Assembly (NCBI RefSeq): GCF_014655955.1
Contig: NZ_BNBO01000005.1
Coordinates: 62,001 to 126,000 of the forward strand
Reading direction: 5' to 3'
Source of the DNA: Kitasatospora indigofera
GTDB taxonomy: Bacteria; Actinomycetota; Actinomycetes; Streptomycetales; Streptomycetaceae
DNA length: 64,000 nt
The stretch's first letter is position 1. Each line of letters starts with the position of its first letter. The translations under genes were made by a program, and so were the position numbers. This document shows, piece by piece, positions 38,118-48,254 of this stretch. Under the pieces are notes generated by a model. The model ran no database searches. It was not told the DNA's origin and was given only the letters and a program-made list of their open reading frames with translations.

Positions 38118-38144
38118 GCTGGGCGGCCGCCGATCGTAGGAGTC

Positions 38145-39641
38145 GTGACCCAGCCACTAGAAGCAGTCAAGGCCCCCGCCGCCCCGCACCAGGGACGATC
38201 GACCACCACCACCGCCACCCCCACCGCCGCTCCCGCCACCACCACGCACGGCACCGGCACCGGCGCCCTCGGCACCGCCGGACTCGTCACCGTCCTGCTC
38301 GGCGCCTTCCTGCCGATGCTCGACTTCTTCATCGTCAACGTCGCCCTGCCCACCATCGACCAGGACCTCGCGGCCGGCCCGGCCGTGCTGGAGCTGGTCG
38401 CCGCCGGGTACGGCATCGCCTTCGCCGTCCTGCTCGTCCTCGGCGGGCGGCTCGGCGACATCTTCGGCCGCCGCCGGCTGTTCGTGCTCGGCGCCGCCGC
38501 CTTCGCCCTCACCTCGCTCGCCTGCGGGCTGGCCCCCGGTGCCTGGACCCTGGTCGCCGCCCGCGCGGCCCAGGGCGCCTCGGCCGCGCTGCTGCTCCCC
38601 CAGGTCCTCGCCACCATCACCGCGGCCACCGGCGGCGCCCGCCGGGCCCGGGCCCTGAGCGTGTACGGCGCCGTCGGCGGCCTCTCCGTGGTGATCGGCC
38701 AGGTGCTCGGCGGGATGCTGGTCGCCGCCGACCTGTTCGGCACCGGCTGGCGCTCGGTCTTCCTGCTCAACGTCCCCTTCGCGCTGCTCACCCTGCTGCT
38801 CGCCCTCCGGTACGTCCCGGAGAGCCGCTCCCCGCAGGCCGCCCGGGTGGACGTGCCCGGCACCGCCCTGCTGACGGCCTCGCTGCTGGCCCTGCTGGTG
38901 CCGCTGATGGAGGGCCGGGCGGTCGGCTGGCCGCTCTGGACCTGGCTGCTGCTCGCCCTGTTCCCCTTCCTGGTCGCCGCCTTCGTCCAGGTCGAGCGCC
39001 GCTCGGAGCGAGCCGGCGGCGTGCCGATCATCCCGCCGTCGCTGCTGCGGATCCCCGAGATGCGGCGGGGCCTCGGCATCGCGGTGCCGTACTTCGCCGG
39101 CTTCGGCGGCTTCATGTTCGTCGTCGCCGTCGCCCTCCAGCAGGGCCTGCGGCTGGGCCCGGTCGCGGCCGGCTGGGCCCTCGTCCCGATGGCCGTCGGG
39201 TACTTCACCGCCTCGCTCTCCGGGCCGCGCCTGGTCGGCCGCTTCGGCAGCCGGGTGCTGGCCGCCGGCGCGGTCGTCCAGGCCCTCGGCCTGGCCACCC
39301 TGGCCGCCACCGTGCTCGCCGACTGGGCGGACTTCTCGCCGCTGCGGATGGCCCCGGGCGTCGCCCTGGCCGGCATCGGCCAGGGCCTGATCGGGACACC
39401 GCTGTTCCGGGTCGTGCTCTCCAAGGTCGCGCCGGAGCGGGCCGGCGTCGGCAGCGGCGTCCTGGCGACCGCCCAGCAGTCCAGCCTCGCCCTGGGGGTG
39501 GCCACCCTCGGCACCCTCTACCTCGCGCTCGCGCCCTCGCTCGGCATGAGCCACGCGCTGGCCCTGGTGCTCGGGATCCAGTTGCTGGGCTCCTTCACCA
39601 TCCTCGGCCTGAGCCTGCGACTGCCGCGCACGGTGGGGTGA
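38145..39641 (+). CDS. DHA2-type MFS drug exporter, 14 membrane segments
   Basis: The product is 498 residues from GTG 38145, with AGGAG 3-5 nt upstream. After a Thr/Ala-rich start, the first helix carries the DHA2 signature MLDFFIVNVALPTI. The loop after helix 2 has GGRLGDIFGRRR, and motif C-like GAVGGLSVVIGQVLGGML follows helix 4. Fourteen hydrophobic segments fit EmrB/QacA-type proton antiporters. It probably exports a toxic or self-made compound when the divergent MmyB-like regulator senses its ligand. Confidence 0.92.
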   Translation: MTQPLEAVKAPAAPHQGRSTTTTATPTAAPATTTHGTGTGALGTAGLVTVLLGAFLPMLDFFIVNVALPTIDQDLAAGPAVLELVAAGYGIAFAVLLVLGGRLGDIFGRRRLFVLGAAAFALTSLACGLAPGAWTLVAARAAQGASAALLLPQVLATITAATGGARRARALSVYGAVGGLSVVIGQVLGGMLVAADLFGTGWRSVFLLNVPFALLTLLLALRYVPESRSPQAARVDVPGTALLTASLLALLVPLMEGRAVGWPLWTWLLLALFPFLVAAFVQVERRSERAGGVPIIPPSLLRIPEMRRGLGIAVPYFAGFGGFMFVVAVALQQGLRLGPVAAGWALVPMAVGYFTASLSGPRLVGRFGSRVLAAGAVVQALGLATLAATVLADWADFSPLRMAPGVALAGIGQGLIGTPLFRVVLSKVAPERAGVGSGVLATAQQSSLALGVATLGTLYLALAPSLGMSHALALVLGIQLLGSFTILGLSLRLPRTVG

Positions 39642-39805
39642 GGACGGGACGACGGACCGGTCCGTCGGGGCTCCACCGCGTGGCGGCTCCCGCTCCGGGC
39701 CGGACGGGCGGCGCGATCGGCACAGGTGGCGAGGGCCGGGGCGGCGGGGGAGGGGCGGCGAAAATCGCGCGCCCCTCCCCCGCCGACGGTGCGAGGATGC
39801 CCCCC

Positions 39806-40381
39806 ATGACGACCAGCCGCCCCACCCCCGCCGAGACCCGCAGCCGCGAGGAGCTCACCGCCCTGGTGGCGGCCGGCGCCCGGCCGAAGTACCTGCTGTT
39901 CTGGGGTCACCGGCCGCAGCCCGGCGGGCAGACCGGCCCCGGGGCGCTGAGCCAGTGGTGGCCGTCGCCGTTCGTGGTGGACGGGATCACCTACCCGACG
40001 GCCGAGCACTGGATGATGGCGGGCAAGGCACGGATGTTCGGCGACGAGCAGATGGTGCCGCGGATCCTCAAGGCCCGCACGCCCGCGGAGGCCAAGGCGC
40101 TCGGGCGGCAGGTGAAGGGCTTCGACGACCGGCGCTGGACGGCGGAGCGCTTCGAGCTGGTGGTGGCGGGCAGCGTCGCCAAGTTCGAGCAGGACCCGGC
40201 GTTGCGGTCGTACCTGCTGGGCACCTCGCAGCGCGTCCTGGTGGAGGCCAGCCCGGTGGACCGGATCTGGGGCGTCGGCCTGGCCGCCGACCACGCGGAC
40301 GTGACGAAGCCGGCCCGCTGGCAGGGGCTGAACCTGCTGGGCTTCGCCCTGATGGCGGCCCGCGCACGGCTCTCCTCCTGA
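39806..40381 (+). CDS. NADAR family (YbiA-like) protein
   Basis: The 191-residue protein matches NADAR: YLLFWGHRP near residue 29, SQWWPSPFVVDG, YPTAEHWMMAGKARMFGD (about 68-85), PVDRIWGVGL (about 151) and WQGLNLLGFALM. Relatives act as N-glycosidases on riboflavin-pathway intermediates, and some remove ADP-ribose from modified guanine bases in DNA. The start ATG 39806 has GAGG upstream. It is a single gene 24-81 nt from unrelated neighbours, and no ART-type toxin gene is adjacent. Confidence 0.92.
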   Translation: MTTSRPTPAETRSREELTALVAAGARPKYLLFWGHRPQPGGQTGPGALSQWWPSPFVVDGITYPTAEHWMMAGKARMFGDEQMVPRILKARTPAEAKALGRQVKGFDDRRWTAERFELVVAGSVAKFEQDPALRSYLLGTSQRVLVEASPVDRIWGVGLAADHADVTKPARWQGLNLLGFALMAARARLSS

Positions 40382-40388
40382 GCGCCCG

Positions 40389-41720
40389 GTGCCGCCCGCC
40401 GTACCGCTGCTGATCGACGCCACCGTGGTGGCCTCGGTCCTGGCCGGCCTGCTCCTCGCCCCCGTGGTCCTGCGCGCCGGCCCCGGCCGCCCGGCCCCGG
40501 CCGCCCGGGTGAACCCGCCCGGCCCGGTGGCCCCGCGGCGCCGCCGGCCGCCCGGCCCGGGCGCGGCACTGGCCGTCGTGATCGCGCTGCTCACCCTCAA
40601 CCAGGTGCTGGTCACCGTGTACGTGCTGCGCGAGCACGGCGGGGACACCTCCTTCATCACCCGCCACCTGCCCGCCGGGTGGTTCGCGCTCGCCGACGGG
40701 AACGCGCCGGTGCGGTGGCTCGCGGCGCACTGGCCCGCACCCCGGCTGCTCGCGCCGTCGGTGCTGCGCGTCCCCGCCCTGCTGGAACTGCCCTTCGTCC
40801 TGCTGGCGTTCGCCACCGTGCTCCGGATGCTCGACGCCGGGCTGTACCGGCGGACGGCCCGCTCACCGCTCCTCCCGCTGGCCGCCGCCTCGTACACGGT
40901 GGCCTTCTGCGCCGTCGAGTGGCAGCTGCACAACCCGTACACCGTCGACGACATCCTGCTGCGGGTGCTCTCCGCCGTCCTGACGCCGCTGCTGATCCGC
41001 CGGCTCGCGGCCCGGGACGACGCCCGGACGCCCCCGGCCGGCGCGGCCGGACTGCTGCTGTCCGGCGTCGGCCTGTGGGCGACCGGCCGCCTGGTGCTCG
41101 CCCTCTACGACACCGTACTGCTGTACAACCTGGGCCGGATCGGCGCCGAACTCCCGGCCGCGGCCGGGGCGGTGGCCGTCCTCGTCGCCGTACGACGGGC
41201 CCGGGCCGCGCTGCCCGCCGCGCGGCCGCCGGCCGGTCCGGCGGTCTCGGTGATCGAGGCGGTGCTGCGCCGGGGCCTGGTGCTCTTCCTGGTACCCGCG
41301 CTGGCCGTCCGGTACGGGACCGGGTTCGGGACGCCCGCGGTGGCGCTCGGCGGCGGACTGCTGGTCCTGCTCGCGGCCGTGCTCCCCGCACTGCGGGCGG
41401 GCGCGGCGGGCCGGGCGGGCACGAGGGGCGCGGCGGGCCGGTTCGGACCGCTCGGCCGGCTCGCCCTCGCCGGGGCGGCCGGCCTCGCCGCGGCCTACCC
41501 CGCCGCCCGCTGGGTGCCGGACGCGTACTACGAGGCCGGCCTGCTGCGCGCCGTCACCGCGTTCCTGCTGGCCGCCGTCGCGGCGGGCGCGCTGGCCGAC
41601 CGCCTCCTGGACGGCCCCGCCACCGGCTCCCCGGCCGGGACGGCCCCGCGCACCGACCCTGTTCGTACACCGGACGGGCACTCCTCGCCGGACCGAAAAC
41701 AAGCGGACTCACTGCCGTAA
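40389..41720 (+). CDS. Polytopic membrane protein of unknown function
   Basis: The product is 443 residues from GTG 40389. About eleven hydrophobic segments span the protein, with one long loop (HGGDTSFITRHLPAGWFALADG) after helix 2 and conserved-looking HNPYTVDDILLR and WVPDAYYEAGLLRA. The C-terminal 35 residues are hydrophilic. It starts 7 nt after the NADAR stop codon, so read-through transcription is likely, but no functional link is evident. I do not recognise the family. Confidence 0.6.
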   Translation: MPPAVPLLIDATVVASVLAGLLLAPVVLRAGPGRPAPAARVNPPGPVAPRRRRPPGPGAALAVVIALLTLNQVLVTVYVLREHGGDTSFITRHLPAGWFALADGNAPVRWLAAHWPAPRLLAPSVLRVPALLELPFVLLAFATVLRMLDAGLYRRTARSPLLPLAAASYTVAFCAVEWQLHNPYTVDDILLRVLSAVLTPLLIRRLAARDDARTPPAGAAGLLLSGVGLWATGRLVLALYDTVLLYNLGRIGAELPAAAGAVAVLVAVRRARAALPAARPPAGPAVSVIEAVLRRGLVLFLVPALAVRYGTGFGTPAVALGGGLLVLLAAVLPALRAGAAGRAGTRGAAGRFGPLGRLALAGAAGLAAAYPAARWVPDAYYEAGLLRAVTAFLLAAVAAGALADRLLDGPATGSPAGTAPRTDPVRTPDGHSSPDRKQADSLP

Positions 41721-41793
41721 CACGCCCGCCGTATCGCCCCGCCAGGATGACCGGCAACCAGGGTCGGGGCACGGTGGAGAGGTCGGGCGGGCG

Positions 41794-43176
41794 ATGACGG
41801 TGCACCAGGAGAGCAGGACCCGCTCATCGGTGGGGCAGGACCCCCAGGCCCTGCGGGCCGAACTCGACGAACTGCTGCGCGCCCGGCAGTACGCCACCCA
41901 GCGCGAACGCCGGCTCGGCGAGGCCGTCCGCGCCGTCAGCCTGCCGGACCGCGACCACGGCTACGCCCAGCCGCAGCAGCAGCCCGACCCCGAACTGCTG
42001 CGCCGGCTCGACCACGCCCGGCAACTGCGCGAGAGCCTCGGCGCCCGCTGCCTGGAGCTCAGCGAGCACCTGCTCGCCGTCGAGGACCGGCTCCGGCGCC
42101 AGGACCAGACGGCCGCCACGGCTCCGGCCGCCCCCGAGCCCGCGCCGGCACCCGCGCCCGAGCCCCGGCGCAAGCGCCCGACCGGGGCGCGGTTCGGCGG
42201 CGCGTACGAGCAGGAGCCCGCCGCCCCGCCCGCGCCGACGCCCCCGGCGGACGCCCTGCCGGCGGCCGCCGCGCCCCGGGCCACCGGCGCCCGCTTCGGC
42301 GGTGGACGGACCGCCCGGCCCGGTACCGACGCCGCCGACGCCGCGGGCGGTCCGCCGCCGGCCGGCGCCCGGGCCGACAGCGACGGGCCCGCCGACGGCC
42401 GGCCCGCCCCGGCGCCCGCCCCGCAACCGCGCACCCCCGCCGAGCTGGCCGGCCTCGCCGAACGGATCGCCGGCCTGCACCGGCGCGGCTCCGCCCAGGA
42501 GTCGGCCGCCCTGGTGGCCCAGGCCGCCGTCACCCTCGCCCCCGCCGACGTGGCCCGGCTCACCGCGCTGCTCCGCTCCGGCGGCCCGGCCGGCGCCGCC
42601 GCCTACCTCGCCCGGGCCGTCGCGCACGGGGCGCCCGGCCACGCCGCCGGGACCCTCGCCGAGCTGCGCCGGGCGGCCCTGGTCACCGAGGCGGCGGAGC
42701 TGTTCCACGCCCTCTGGGGCTACCCGGCCGCCGTCCTGCCCGACCTGCTGGCCGCGCTGGAGCACTCCGGCCAGGGCGCCGACGGGCAGACCCTGCTCTG
42801 GGAATGGGGCTCCGCCCCGCCCGCCGACCTGGCGGCACTGGCCGAGCGGCTGCACGCGGCCGGCCGGACCGGTGACACCCGGACCCTGCTGCGCCAGGCC
42901 GCCGCCCGCCCCGGCCCGGAGATCTCCGCCCTGGCCGGTGCCCTGGACGAGCCGCTGGCCGGCGCGCTGCTGCGGGAGCTGGTGGCGCTGCGGCAGCCCG
43001 CCGAACTGGCCCTGGTCGGTGCGGCGCTGGCCGGCGACCCCGGCCGGTACGGCACGCTGCTGGCCGCGCTCGCCGACGGCGACCCGGGCCGCCGGCGGGC
43101 GGGTGAGGCGGCCCTGCGCGCGGCCGGCCTGCCGACCGAGCAGCCGGCACCCCGCTCCCGCCGCTCCCGCCGCTGA
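41794..43176 (+). CDS. Hypothetical protein with coiled coil and duplicated GARFGG motif
   Basis: The 460-residue protein begins with a Glu/Arg/Leu-rich helical part (residues about 18-110, two likely coiled-coil segments). A Pro/Ala-rich middle holds two TGARFGG motifs (near residues 131 and 166). The C-terminal half is a repetitive Ala/Leu helical domain (ELAGLAERIAGLHRRG, ALLRELVALRQPAELALVGAALAG) that could be an alpha-solenoid. No enzymatic motif is present. It is conserved, as I recall, next to glyS in streptomycetes. Possibly a cytoplasmic scaffold (inference). Confidence 0.65.
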   Translation: MTVHQESRTRSSVGQDPQALRAELDELLRARQYATQRERRLGEAVRAVSLPDRDHGYAQPQQQPDPELLRRLDHARQLRESLGARCLELSEHLLAVEDRLRRQDQTAATAPAAPEPAPAPAPEPRRKRPTGARFGGAYEQEPAAPPAPTPPADALPAAAAPRATGARFGGGRTARPGTDAADAAGGPPPAGARADSDGPADGRPAPAPAPQPRTPAELAGLAERIAGLHRRGSAQESAALVAQAAVTLAPADVARLTALLRSGGPAGAAAYLARAVAHGAPGHAAGTLAELRRAALVTEAAELFHALWGYPAAVLPDLLAALEHSGQGADGQTLLWEWGSAPPADLAALAERLHAAGRTGDTRTLLRQAAARPGPEISALAGALDEPLAGALLRELVALRQPAELALVGAALAGDPGRYGTLLAALADGDPGRRRAGEAALRAAGLPTEQPAPRSRRSRR

Positions 43177-43287
43177 CCGACGCCCCGGCCCTGCCACCGG
43201 CCCGGCCCTGACCGACGCCCCGGCCCTGCCAACGGCCAGGTCCCGCCGCCGGCGCGGCATCGCGCGGGCCGGTCCACGACACGCGAA

Positions 43288-43320
43288 GGCCCCCGTACGC
43301 CGCGATGGCGTACGGGGGCC
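43288..43320. terminator. Bidirectional terminator, hypothetical gene / glyS
   Basis: A 14-bp perfect stem (43288-43301 with 43307-43320) with a 5-nt loop lies between the convergent genes, 12 nt from the glyS end. Confidence 0.85.
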
Positions 43321-43331
43321 GGAGCGTGCTG

Positions 43332-44714
<1,383 letters not shown>

Positions 44715-44911
44715 AGTGCTCTCTTCAGTACGACGGCACGGTCAGGGCACGGCTGGTTGCTCGTACCCGAATACCTCAGGTTACCGGCCATACGGGTACC
44801 CGGTTCAAATCGGTATCGGCGGTGAGGCACCGGCCCGGTGACGGCCCGGCGCCGGAGCTGGTCGAACGGGCGTCCGCCGGACGGGCGGACCGATTGCTCC
44901 GAACGAGTGAG

Positions 44912-44949
44912 TTGACAATCATTTCCACATAAGATGAGAATGGTTGTCA
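44912..44949 (+). promoter_or_regulatory. znuA promoter with two Zur boxes
   Basis: TTGACA (44912-44917) and GAGAAT (44936-44941), 18 nt apart, make a good -35/-10 pair whose start point falls at or next to the ATG at 44949, so the transcript is probably leaderless. Two 15-bp Zur-like boxes of the TGAnAATnnTTnTCA type overlap it: TGACAATCATTTCCA (44913-44927, one mismatch) and TGAGAATGGTTGTCA (44935-44949). Zinc-loaded Zur bound there would block RNA polymerase. Confidence 0.8.
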
Positions 44950-45911
44950 TGATGATCCTCCGACGCGCCCCCCGCTCCATAGCCCTGACCGCCACGGCCG
45001 TGATCGGTGCGCTCGCCCTGTCCGCCTGCGGCGGCAGCAGCAGCGCCAAGGGCTCGGACGGCAAGCTGGACGTCGTCGCCTCCTTCTACCCGATGGAGTT
45101 CCTCGCCGCGCAGATCGGCGGCGAGCACGTGAAGATCACCGACCTCACCGCGGCCGGCGTCGAGCCGCACGAGCTGGAGCTCACCGCCAAGCAGGTCGGC
45201 GCGGTCCAGAAGGCCGACGCCGTGCTCTACCTCAAGGGTCTGCAGCCCACCGTCGACCAGGCCGTCGGCCAGTCCCACGCCAAGCACCTGGTGGACGCCA
45301 CGGCCGCCGGCCCGCTGGTCGACCACCACCTCGACGAGGGCACCGAGGAGGGCGAGGGCCACCACCACGAGGGCCCGGCCGGCGACCCGCACATCTGGCT
45401 CGACCCCACCCGCTACGCGGCGGTCGCCAGGAGCGTCGGCGCCGAGTTCGCCAAGGCCGACCCCGAGCACGCCGCCGACTACACCAGGAACACCGACGAC
45501 CTGGTGAACCGGCTCACCGCGCTGGACCAGCAGTTCCAGGACGGCCTGCGGAACGTGAAGTCCCGGACCTTCGTCACCAGCCACGCCGCCTTCGGCTACC
45601 TCGCCGAGCACTACGGCCTGACCCAGGTGGCCATCAACGGCGTCGACCCCGAGGCCGAGCCCACCCCGGCCCGGCTGGCGGAGGTCCAGAAGGCCGCCCG
45701 CGACAACGGCGCCACCACGATCTTCTTCGAGACCCTGGTCAGCCCCAAGCTCGCCGACACCGTCGCCAAGGACCTCGGCCTGAAGACCGCCGTCCTCGAC
45801 CCGATCGAGGGGATCAAGCCCCCCGCCGGCGGCGCGGCGGCCGACGACTACCTGACGATCATGAAGCAGAACCTCGCCAACCTGCAGGCCGCGCTCGGCG
45901 CCACCAGCTGA
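44949..45911 (+). CDS. znuA: Zinc-binding lipoprotein of ABC transporter
   Basis: The product is 320 residues from ATG 44949. Signal peptide and lipobox LALSAC (Cys near residue 23) are followed by a cluster A-I metal-binding fold. It has HELELTAKQ, a His/Glu-rich flexible loop (VDHHLDEGTEEGEGHHHEGP, typical of zinc carriers), PHIWLDPTRY, TSHAAFGYLAEHYGL and FFETLVSP. Metal ligands are the His in the EPHE, DPHIW and SHAAF motifs and an acidic residue near the end. It captures zinc outside the membrane and hands it to ZnuB. ATG 44934 would add five residues but would place the Zur box inside the gene; ATG 44952 is also possible. Confidence 0.95.
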   Translation: MMILRRAPRSIALTATAVIGALALSACGGSSSAKGSDGKLDVVASFYPMEFLAAQIGGEHVKITDLTAAGVEPHELELTAKQVGAVQKADAVLYLKGLQPTVDQAVGQSHAKHLVDATAAGPLVDHHLDEGTEEGEGHHHEGPAGDPHIWLDPTRYAAVARSVGAEFAKADPEHAADYTRNTDDLVNRLTALDQQFQDGLRNVKSRTFVTSHAAFGYLAEHYGLTQVAINGVDPEAEPTPARLAEVQKAARDNGATTIFFETLVSPKLADTVAKDLGLKTAVLDPIEGIKPPAGGAAADDYLTIMKQNLANLQAALGATS

Positions 45912-45927
45912 CGGGACACCACACCCC

Positions 45928-46803
45928 ATGCTCCAGAACAGCACGAAGGACGTCACACCCCCGACGGACTCCGACCCGGCACGGCTCCCCGGCACCCCGG
46001 CGGCGGCCGCCCCCGCGATCGTGCGCCTCACCGGCGCCGTCGCCTCGCTCGGCGGCCGGCCCGTCCTGCGCGGCGTCGACCTCTCCGTCCGGCCCGGCGA
46101 GGTGGTCGCCCTGCTCGGCGCCAACGGCTCGGGCAAGTCCACCACCGTGAAGAGCGTGATCGGCGCCGTCCCGCTGGAGCGCGGCGGCCTGGAGCTGTTC
46201 GGCACCCCGTACGCCAAGTTCCGGCAGTGGCACCGGATCGGCTACGTCCCGCAGCGCACCACCGCCGCCGGCGGCGTCCCCGCCACCGTCCGCGAGGTGG
46301 TCTCCACCGGCCGGCTCCCCCAGCACCGGCTGCTGCCGTTCCGCCGCAAGGACCGCGAGGCGGTCGACCGCGCGCTCGACGCCGTCGGCATGCTCGACCG
46401 CGCCCGCGACGGCGTCGCCGACCTCTCCGGCGGCCAGCAGCAACGGGTGCTGATCGCCCGCGCCCTGGTCGGCTCCCCCGACCTGCTGATCATGGACGAG
46501 CCGATGGCCGGCGTGGACGCCGCCAGCCAGCAGGTGCTCGCCGACACCCTGCGCAGCGAGGTCGCCCGCGGCGCCGCCGTCCTGCTGGTGCTGCACGAGC
46601 TGGGCCCGCTGGAGCCGCTGATCGACCGCGTGGTGCTGCTCCGCGACGGCTGCGTCGCCCACGACGGCCCGCCGGTGCCGAACACCGGTCTGCACGCGCT
46701 GCCCGGCCACGACCACGTCCACCCGCACGCGGACGACCACCACCTGACGAGCACCGGCCTGACGGGTACCGGGCTGACGACCACCCCGAGGCGGCCGGCA
46801 TGA
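45928..46803 (+). CDS. znuC: Zinc ABC transporter ATP-binding protein
   Basis: The 291-residue protein has Walker A GANGSGKST near residue 70, a Q-loop in GYVPQR, signature LSGGQQQR near 170, Walker B LLIMDEP and H-loop LVLHELG. The last 50 residues are a His/Asp/Thr-rich tail (GHDHVHPHADDHH) that may bind zinc in the cytoplasm and is unusual for an ATPase subunit. It lies 16 nt after znuA and overlaps znuB by 4 nt. Confidence 0.95.
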   Translation: MLQNSTKDVTPPTDSDPARLPGTPAAAAPAIVRLTGAVASLGGRPVLRGVDLSVRPGEVVALLGANGSGKSTTVKSVIGAVPLERGGLELFGTPYAKFRQWHRIGYVPQRTTAAGGVPATVREVVSTGRLPQHRLLPFRRKDREAVDRALDAVGMLDRARDGVADLSGGQQQRVLIARALVGSPDLLIMDEPMAGVDAASQQVLADTLRSEVARGAAVLLVLHELGPLEPLIDRVVLLRDGCVAHDGPPVPNTGLHALPGHDHVHPHADDHHLTSTGLTGTGLTTTPRRPA

Positions 46804-47735
46804 CCGAGATGCTCTCCTACGACTTCATGCAGCGGGCGCTGCTGGCCGCCGTCCTGGTCGGCGTCACCGCGCCCGCCGTCGGGATCTACCTGGTGCAGCG
46901 GCGCCAGGCCCTGCTGGGCGACGGCATGGGACACGTCGCGATGACCGGCGTCGGCCTCGGCTTCATCTTCCAGACCAGCCCGGTCTGGATGGCCGTCCTG
47001 GTCTGCGTGCTCGGCGCCGTCGTCATGGAGCTGGTCCGCTCCCGCGGCAACCAGCGCGGCGACATCGCCCTCGCGATGCTCTTCTACGGCGGCATGGCCT
47101 GCGGCAAGCTGCTGGTCTCGCTCTCCGCCGAGGCCGGCTCGGGCAGCCTGGAGAGCTACCTGTGGGGCTCCATCCTCACCGTCGCCCCCGCCGACCTGGT
47201 CACCATCGCCGTCCTCGGCGCGGTCGTCATCGCCGTCACCGTCGGCCTGCGCCGCCAGCTCTTCGCGATCTGCCAGGACGAGGAGTTCGCCCGGGTCACC
47301 GGCCTGCCGGTCCGGCTGCTGAACCTGCTGCTCGCGGTGATGGCCGCCGTCACGGTCACGGTGGCGATGCGGGTGGTCGGCCTGCTCCTGGTCAGCGCCC
47401 TGATGGTGGTGCCGGTCGTCGCCGCCCAGCAGCTGACCCGCTCCTTCGCCGCCACCCAGGCCGCCGCCATCGCGCTCGGCGTGGTGGTCTCGCTGGCCGG
47501 CGTGACCGGCTCCTACCAGGCGGACGTCCCCTCCGGCCCGGCCATCGTGCTGCTCGCGATCGTGGTCTTCGCGCTGTTCAGCGCGATCTCCGGACCGCTC
47601 GCCCGGCGCCGCCACCGGGCCCCGGCCGACCGCGGCCCCGAGGTCTGCGACGTCCGGCTGCCGGGCCAGGGCGCGGCCGACGCGAACGCCTGCGCGCAGA
47701 GCGGCCCGACGAGCGGAGCGGGGCTGGCACAATGA
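46800..47735 (+). CDS. znuB: Zinc ABC transporter permease
   Basis: The 311-residue protein of the ABC-3 permease family has eight to nine membrane helices. Family segments include QRRQALLGDGMGHVAMTGVGLGF, LFYGGMACGKLLVSL, DEEFARVTGLPVRLLN and MRVVGLLLVSALMVVPVVAAQQL. The ATG at 46800 overlaps the znuC stop by 4 nt. The C-terminal 40 residues are hydrophilic and contain two Cys. It forms the channel for zinc import with ZnuA and ZnuC. Confidence 0.95.
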   Translation: MTEMLSYDFMQRALLAAVLVGVTAPAVGIYLVQRRQALLGDGMGHVAMTGVGLGFIFQTSPVWMAVLVCVLGAVVMELVRSRGNQRGDIALAMLFYGGMACGKLLVSLSAEAGSGSLESYLWGSILTVAPADLVTIAVLGAVVIAVTVGLRRQLFAICQDEEFARVTGLPVRLLNLLLAVMAAVTVTVAMRVVGLLLVSALMVVPVVAAQQLTRSFAATQAAAIALGVVVSLAGVTGSYQADVPSGPAIVLLAIVVFALFSAISGPLARRRHRAPADRGPEVCDVRLPGQGAADANACAQSGPTSGAGLAQ

Positions 47736-47770
47736 GGTGCGAGACGCCCCCACCCCCAGGAGGACCCACG

Positions 47771-48181
47771 GTGACCACCGCAGGCCCGACGCCGCGCGCC
47801 CGATCGACCCGGCAGCGGGCCGCCGTCTCGGCGGCCCTGGACGAGATCGAGGACTTCCGCAGCGCGCAGGAACTGCACGACATGCTCAAGCACCGGGGTG
47901 ACTCGGTCGGCCTGACCACCGTGTACCGCACCCTGCAGTCGCTCGCCGACGCCGGCGAGGTCGACGTGCTGCGCACCGCCGACGGCGAGGCCGTCTACCG
48001 GCGCTGCAGCAGCGGGCACCACCACCACCTGGTGTGCCGTCACTGCGGAGCCACCGTCGAGGTCGAGGGCCCGGCCGTCGAGCGCTGGGCCAACGCGGTC
48101 GCCGCCGAGCACGGCTTCAGCGACATCGCGCACACGCTGGAGATCTTCGGCACCTGCGCGGACTGCGCCGCCAAGGCCTGA
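47771..48181 (+). CDS. zur: Fur-family zinc uptake repressor
   Basis: The product is 136 residues from GTG 47771, with AGGAGG 7 nt upstream. The winged helix (TRQRAAVSAALDEI, LTTVYRTLQSLADAGEVDVL) precedes the dimerisation domain. The structural zinc Cys pairs are CRHCG and CADC, and the regulatory site includes the GHHHHLVC segment and the C-terminal His. It is the last gene of the znu operon, so it represses its own operon through the Zur boxes at 44913-44949. The first in-frame ATG (47732) lies within the znuB end and lacks an SD. Confidence 0.95.
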   Translation: MTTAGPTPRARSTRQRAAVSAALDEIEDFRSAQELHDMLKHRGDSVGLTTVYRTLQSLADAGEVDVLRTADGEAVYRRCSSGHHHHLVCRHCGATVEVEGPAVERWANAVAAEHGFSDIAHTLEIFGTCADCAAKA

Positions 48182-48183
48182 AC

Positions 48184-48235
48184 CGGACGCACCGAGGGCC
48201 CACGGGATCCGTCCCGTGGGCCCTCGGTGCGTCCG
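48184..48235. terminator. Bidirectional terminator between zur and uppS, 24-bp stem
   Basis: A perfect 24-bp stem (48184-48207 with 48212-48235) has a TCCG loop. It starts 3 nt after the zur stop codon and ends 19 nt before the uppS stop codon. Confidence 0.95.
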
Positions 48236-48254
48236 CAGGTCCGTCCGCGCGGAC

